From the NCBI GenBank assembly GCA_030747575.1, contig JASLKI010000110.1, forward strand, positions 1 through 9,704: a DNA stretch of 9,704 nt, in the 5' to 3' direction. The notes below the pieces were generated by a model. It worked only from the letters and a program-made list of their open reading frames with translations. It made no database searches and was not told the DNA's origin. The DNA comes from Verrucomicrobiota bacterium (GTDB lineage Bacteria; Verrucomicrobiota; Verrucomicrobiia; Limisphaerales; UBA1096). Numbering within the stretch: position 1 is the first letter of the stretch; each line of letters opens with the position of its first letter. Both the position numbers and the translations under genes were made by a program. Shown piece after piece: positions 5,871 to 9,704 of this stretch.

Positions 5871-7153
5871 ACTTGAGGCTCCCAGCCGGGTCGGTACTCA
5901 CGCGCCCACAGCTTGGCCGCGGCCGGGTTGTCGACGATGCTGCGCTTGGCCGGGTCGAAGTCCACCGTGCTGCCCGAGCGCCAGGCCATGTTGCCCAAGT
6001 GGCAGAGCAGGGTGCTGACCTGCCCGTCGCCGATTTCCGCGTTAAGTTTCTCGCCGTTGCGAATGGCGTTCACGAAGTTGGTGAAGTGCAAAATGTCGCC
6101 GGCAGGTTGGCTCTTGGTTTCCACTTCCTTTCCGGCGAGGTCGTGGATGATGTACTTGTTCCCGGTGGTCATGGTGAGGGTGCCGTTGTCCCCATAAAAA
6201 ACCACAAACGGCAGCGCCTCGTGCTTGCGCCGGAGGCAACTGCTCTGGTCCCACATGGCGGTGCAGTTGCCGAAATCGAACAGCGCCGTGCCGGTGTCGG
6301 GGGATTCCTGGTCGTCGTCGAAGTGGTAGCGTCCGCCGCCGTAGGTGACGCGCTGCGGCAGATCGACGCCGAGTCCCCAGCGGGCGAGGTCAAGCGCATG
6401 CACGCCGTTGTTGGCCATCTCGCCGCCGCCATAATGCCAGTGCCAATGCCAGTTGTAAGGGATGAGGTTGTCCTTGTACGGGCGTTCTGGTGCCGGCCCT
6501 TGCCACAGGTCGTAATTGAGATGCTTAGGCACGGGCGCCGGTTTGCCCTTGCCGATGGAGCCGCGACTGCTGTTGTAGAAACTTCGCGAAGCGAGCACCC
6601 GCCCGATGACGCCCTCGTGCATCCGTTGTACCGCCTCGATGATGAGGGGATAGCTGCGTCTCTGGTTGCCCATCTGCACGAGGCGCTTGTGCTTGCGTGC
6701 GGCGGCGACCATCAACCCCGCCTCGGCGGCGTTGTGGCTCCCGGGTTTCTCCACGTAAACATGCTTACCGGCCTGGCAGCCGAGAATGGTCGCCGGCGCG
6801 TGCCAGAAATTCGGCGCGGCGATGGAGATGGCGTCGAGGTGCGGATCGTCGAGCATGCGCCGCAGATCGGTGATGCCCCGGCACGCCGCCTCCTGGCTCT
6901 TGGTGACGACCGACAGGCCGTTGGCGGTGCGGTTGTCATCGACGTCGCAAACGTAGGCCACCTCGACGTCGGAGAGTTTCAGGTAATTCTTGACGTGTGC
7001 CATGCCGCGACCAAGGCCCATCACGCCGACTCGCAGCTTGTTGGCTGCCTTGTTGGCGGCGTGGAGCGAGTGGCGCTTGGCCATGGCAGCGGCGGTGACT
7101 CCAGCGGCGGAGTGTTGCAGAAAACGGCGACGGTTGAGGATGCTGACTTTCAT
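5867..7153 (-). CDS. Tat-exported Gfo/Idh/MocA-family oxidoreductase
   Basis: This is an NAD(P)-dependent oxidoreductase of the glucose-fructose oxidoreductase family. Starting at ATG 7153 it has 428 residues. NRRRFLQ at 7-13 followed by an Ala-rich stretch is a twin-arginine signal, so the folded, cofactor-loaded enzyme is probably sent to the periplasm. The Rossmann nucleotide site is RVGVMGLGRGM at 41-51. The catalytic-type motif VYVEKP is at 132-137. The helix NNGVHALDLARW at 248-259 carries the conserved His region of the C-terminal alpha/beta domain. A run of alternating Trp and His (234-241) precedes it. A GTG at 7210 would add 19 residues before the Tat motif, but the ATG places the signal at the expected distance. 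The substrate cannot be told from sequence; relatives oxidise sugars, inositols or glycosides. The gene overlaps the stop-start of a small membrane-protein gene and is divergent from the large secreted-protein gene. Confidence 0.92.
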   Translation of the reverse strand: MKVSILNRRRFLQHSAAGVTAAAMAKRHSLHAANKAANKLRVGVMGLGRGMAHVKNYLKLSDVEVAYVCDVDDNRTANGLSVVTKSQEAACRGITDLRRMLDDPHLDAISIAAPNFWHAPATILGCQAGKHVYVEKPGSHNAAEAGLMVAAARKHKRLVQMGNQRRSYPLIIEAVQRMHEGVIGRVLASRSFYNSSRGSIGKGKPAPVPKHLNYDLWQGPAPERPYKDNLIPYNWHWHWHYGGGEMANNGVHALDLARWGLGVDLPQRVTYGGGRYHFDDDQESPDTGTALFDFGNCTAMWDQSSCLRRKHEALPFVVFYGDNGTLTMTTGNKYIIHDLAGKEVETKSQPAGDILHFTNFVNAIRNGEKLNAEIGDGQVSTLLCHLGNMAWRSGSTVDFDPAKRSIVDNPAAAKLWAREYRPGWEPQV

Positions 7154-7296
7154 AGGCTCATCAGATTGAGTCGGTTTAACCTCGGTCGACCGTGCCACAG
7201 TATCCTTCACTTGGCCAAATAATTTGCCCGTTGTTTTTGGGTTGACCCGTCTCTAGATTGTCCGGAAAGTAGTTCCTCCAGACGACCGATAACATA
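7154..7296. other. 143-bp divergent spacer between the oxidoreductase and the secreted-protein gene
   Basis: This spacer must hold the start signals for both directions. No convincing -35/-10 pair or Shine-Dalgarno site is visible for either gene. TTGACC at 7242-7247 on the plus strand is -35-like but lacks a partner at 16-18 bp. A small inverted repeat GGAA-N5-TTCC lies at 7264-7276, and the octamer TTGGCCAA at 7211-7218. Base composition changes here from GC-rich to AT-richer. Confidence 0.5.
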
Positions 7297-9704
7297 ATGA
7301 AAACAACCAGTTTTTGTACCCATTGGGTGAGTGCTGCGGCTGCCGTGGCATTCTTTTTTGCCTTGATTCAATCCCCTTTGGCTAAGGTGTTGGATGACTT
7401 CAATGACAACAAAGTCACCGGATGGGAGAAATTTGACTTCGGCAGTGGCAACGGCTTTCTCAAGGAGGAGGATGGGCAGCTTACTATTGGTATGTATCAG
7501 GCCCCAAAGCAGCCATTTTTCGTGGCGGCTACTTATGGCTCTCAAACTTTTACTATTGAGGATGGTGTGACTCTGGAATTTCAGATCGATTTAATCGGAG
7601 CGAACCAAGCCGAGGCTTATGCAGCCGTGGGTTTTATTCCAACTGAAACCGCGGTAAGTCAGTTGTCGGGTTACTCCGCGGTCAAGGACAGTGGAGATGT
7701 TATTTTAGCCAAAGGGCTGAACAAATTTTTTTATGACATTACCGATGGAGAGTGGACAGAAACACCCGAAAATATCACGTTGAGTATTTCCATGACCGGT
7801 GAGGGGGAGAGTGTTGTTATGAGAGTCAAGGTGCTTGATATTGAAAACAATAATGCAGTTTTGTTTGAGCAAATTTCCATAGACACACCGGATGCAGATG
7901 ACTTTCAAACAGGCACAGATTCCCCAGCTGCTCCTTTCTTAGGTAAACCGGGTAATTTTGTCATACTGCTATATCACAACGATACCGATGGTTCGTTGCC
8001 AGCCTCCACGGTGACGTTGGACAACGCCAAGGTGTTTGAGTACGAGGCTGCGACGGTGGATGATTTTGACGACAACAAGGTTACTGATTGGAAAATATTC
8101 GATTTCGGAAGTGGCAATGGCTTCTTGAGTGAAGAGGAGGGCCAGTTGACTATCGGGATGCGCCAACCTTCGGGGCAGCCTTTTTTTGTGGCGGCAACTT
8201 ACGAACCCAAGACATTTACCATCGAGGATGGAACCACGGTTGAGTTCAGTGTTGATCTGGTCGCGTCTAATCAGCCCGATTCCTTTGCGGTTCTCAGTTT
8301 TATTCCCAAGGAGAATTCCGTCAGTACGCTTTCCGGCTATAGCTTTGCAAAGGACATAAACGATCTGCTTTTTGCCAAGGGCCTGAGCAAATATTTTTCT
8401 GAGACTACTGAAGGGGAATGGGTTGATAGGGAGGAGAATATTCGACTCGTCATGTCTATGACTGGCTCTGGTAATTCGGTGGAGGTGACGACAAAGGTGC
8501 TGGATCTTGAAAACAATCAGACAGTATTGTTTAAAGAAACGGTAACGGACACCCCTGAAGCGGAGGACTTTAGCACAGGGAATGATTCACCCGCTGGCAG
8601 TTTCATCGACAAACCTGGGAATTTTGTCCTTTTGCTTTATCACAATGATGGCAACGGTTCATTGCCTGCCTCTAATGTAATATTAGATAATGCTTATGCA
8701 TCCGTTTCTGGTGCCAAAGGAAAGAATCAACCACCAAATATTACCTCTGTTATGCCAGGTGCCAGCAGCCTTTTTTTGCCGGTTTCAACAGAGATAACTT
8801 TTGTGGTTAATGACGATCAGGGGGTCGAACCGAATGACGTTTCTGTCACGTTGAATGGGTCAAAATATTCCATTGCCAATGGCCTAAAGGTTGTGGGTGC
8901 CCCAACTGCTCGACAAGTATCCTTTGACGGTCTTGAACCAGGGGTCAACTATCATGCCGTAATTACTGCTACTGATGCTGACGGTGAGACCGACACCCAC
9001 AATTTGTACTTTGATACATTCGATACAAACAGTTTTGTTGTTGAAGTTGAGGATTATAACTTCAGCTACGACGATTACGGTGAATTCATCGAAGATCCGA
9101 AGATTGTTCCTGAGTTTGACGAGGATGGAGAACCGAATTGGGTTGAAGGTTCCTACATCGGCCAGGCGGGCGAACAGGGCATCGATTTCTTTGATACCAA
9201 TAGCGACATCGGCGGGCCGGCTCACCGGTATCGTCCCGAAGATGGAGCCAGCACTGCTGTGGCACTTGATTTGGCGAGGCAGAAATTTATCGATGCGGGT
9301 GGTGTCCAAAAAGGAGTATACGATTTTGGTATCGCTGAGATTGAAGAGGGCGAGTGGCTTAACTATACGCGTACCTATCCAAACGGCGAATATCTGGTCT
9401 ATTTGCGTCAGGCACAGTTTGATATGTCGGAGGCAAAGAGTACATTGGAACTGGTGACCAGTGCCACCGATGAGGAGGACCAAACCACCGAGGTGCTGGG
9501 AAGCTTTCTTGGTAGTGAATCCGGCGTGGAGTTTCGCAATGTTCTGCTAACAAACGAAACAGGAAAGGAGCCGGTTATTGTGAAGCTTGGAGGGAAGGCT
9601 ACTCTACGCCTTGCTCAGCACATCACTGATCCTAATGGATTGTACCTTTTTCAGAACTATCTTGTATTCGTTAAGTATGAGGAGCCTGTACAGCCGACGC
9701 TGGC
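7297..9704 (+). CDS. Large secreted multidomain protein with tandem modules, Ig-like and CBM-like segments (3' end outside window)
   Basis: The frame opens at ATG 7297 and stays open to the right edge, giving at least 802 residues. Residues 1-29 are a Sec signal peptide (hydrophobic 11-28, likely cleavage after PLA). Two tandem modules follow, at 33-246 and 255-468. They align without gaps at a 222-residue period with about 63% identity by hand, both opening DDFxDNKVTxW and closing GSLPAS...LDNA. Residues ~477-578 look like an Ig/Fn3-type beta sandwich (PPNITSV, then DGLEPGVNYHAVITATDADG). From ~580, EVEDYNF, YIGQAGEQGIDFF, YRPEDGAST and EGEWLNYTRTYPNGEYLVYLR (685-705) resemble CBM6/35-type modules of secreted Planctomycetota and Verrucomicrobiota proteins. 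No catalytic domain is visible yet. A role in glycan binding or surface attachment is inferred. Base composition is markedly more AT-rich than the other genes, and no Shine-Dalgarno site precedes the start. Confidence 0.88.
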   Translation, partial: MKTTSFCTHWVSAAAAVAFFFALIQSPLAKVLDDFNDNKVTGWEKFDFGSGNGFLKEEDGQLTIGMYQAPKQPFFVAATYGSQTFTIEDGVTLEFQIDLIGANQAEAYAAVGFIPTETAVSQLSGYSAVKDSGDVILAKGLNKFFYDITDGEWTETPENITLSISMTGEGESVVMRVKVLDIENNNAVLFEQISIDTPDADDFQTGTDSPAAPFLGKPGNFVILLYHNDTDGSLPASTVTLDNAKVFEYEAATVDDFDDNKVTDWKIFDFGSGNGFLSEEEGQLTIGMRQPSGQPFFVAATYEPKTFTIEDGTTVEFSVDLVASNQPDSFAVLSFIPKENSVSTLSGYSFAKDINDLLFAKGLSKYFSETTEGEWVDREENIRLVMSMTGSGNSVEVTTKVLDLENNQTVLFKETVTDTPEAEDFSTGNDSPAGSFIDKPGNFVLLLYHNDGNGSLPASNVILDNAYASVSGAKGKNQPPNITSVMPGASSLFLPVSTEITFVVNDDQGVEPNDVSVTLNGSKYSIANGLKVVGAPTARQVSFDGLEPGVNYHAVITATDADGETDTHNLYFDTFDTNSFVVEVEDYNFSYDDYGEFIEDPKIVPEFDEDGEPNWVEGSYIGQAGEQGIDFFDTNSDIGGPAHRYRPEDGASTAVALDLARQKFIDAGGVQKGVYDFGIAEIEEGEWLNYTRTYPNGEYLVYLRQAQFDMSEAKSTLELVTSATDEEDQTTEVLGSFLGSESGVEFRNVLLTNETGKEPVIVKLGGKATLRLAQHITDPNGLYLFQNYLVFVKYEEPVQPTL
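7393..8700 (+). repeat. Two-copy in-gene tandem repeat, 666-bp period
   Basis: Copy A (7393-8034) and copy B (8059-8700) encode the duplicated ~214-residue modules of the secreted protein. Many synonymous sites differ while blocks such as FDFGSGNGFL, QPFFVAATY and KPGNFV are kept. The duplication is therefore old and under protein-level constraint, not recent. Confidence 0.9.

Noticed and set aside
5325..5876. 183-codon plus-strand frame across the interrupted gene and the small membrane gene
   Set aside because: The product is Arg/Ser/Gly-rich without motifs. It conflicts with the frame that carries the signal peptide and the beta-rich end, and with the coupled membrane gene.
5554..5901. 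115-codon minus-strand frame overlapping the small membrane gene
   Set aside because: Its start lies inside the oxidoreductase in another frame. The product is Arg/His/Pro-rich, and the 93-residue frame has the ribosome site and hydrophobic segments.
5873..7222. 449-codon plus-strand frame opposite the oxidoreductase
   Set aside because: It covers the whole antisense of a clear Gfo/Idh/MocA gene. GC-rich codons create long open antisense frames, and the product has no family features.
8884..9483. 199-codon minus-strand frame
   Set aside because: It is antisense to the secreted protein, whose plus frame stays open throughout and shows clear repeats and modules.

Overview
The window looks like a chromosomal segment of a Verrucomicrobiota-type bacterium. 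This is inferred from protein style, not from a database search. The clues are a type II/IV secretin following a Lys-rich pilus-assembly-like protein, a Tat-exported Gfo/Idh/MocA oxidoreductase, a large secreted protein with LamG/CBM-like modules, and generally poor Shine-Dalgarno sites. The left three quarters is GC-rich (one hand-counted line in serS is about 65% G+C). The last 2.4 kb is clearly more AT-rich (one line in the secreted-protein gene is about 38%).

Layout, left to right. (1) Bases 2-2412, plus strand: the 3' end of a Lys/Ala/Pro-rich-tailed protein overlaps by ATGA a complete secretin gene (GspD/PilQ superfamily), which is followed by a strong rho-independent terminator. (2) Bases 5153-2442, minus strand: seryl-tRNA synthetase (serS, best start GTG at 5153) and, 21 bp on, glycogen synthase (glgA). 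The glgA stop codon lies in the loop of the secretin terminator. (3) Bases 5270-5641, plus strand: a short secreted-protein gene interrupted by one in-frame TGA and containing a 16-bp perfect palindrome. (4) Bases 7153-5589, minus strand: a Tat-signal Gfo/Idh/MocA-family oxidoreductase, translationally coupled by a TTGA overlap to a 93-aa predicted membrane protein. (5) From 7297 to the right edge, plus strand: an open-ended gene for a large secreted protein (at least 802 residues). It has two tandem ~220-residue modules, an Ig-like segment and a CBM6/35-like segment.

Functionally this is a patchwork: envelope secretion (secretin), translation and glycogen storage (serS-glgA), and probably sugar or glycan handling at the cell surface (oxidoreductase plus the large secreted protein). 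I see no defence system, CRISPR array, transposase, integrase, tRNA or rRNA. The most notable items are the tandem secreted modules with their composition shift, the Gly-Tyr insert in the secretin, the possibly leaderless serS, the terminator shared with the glgA coding end, the interrupted small gene with its palindrome, and the coupled small membrane protein.
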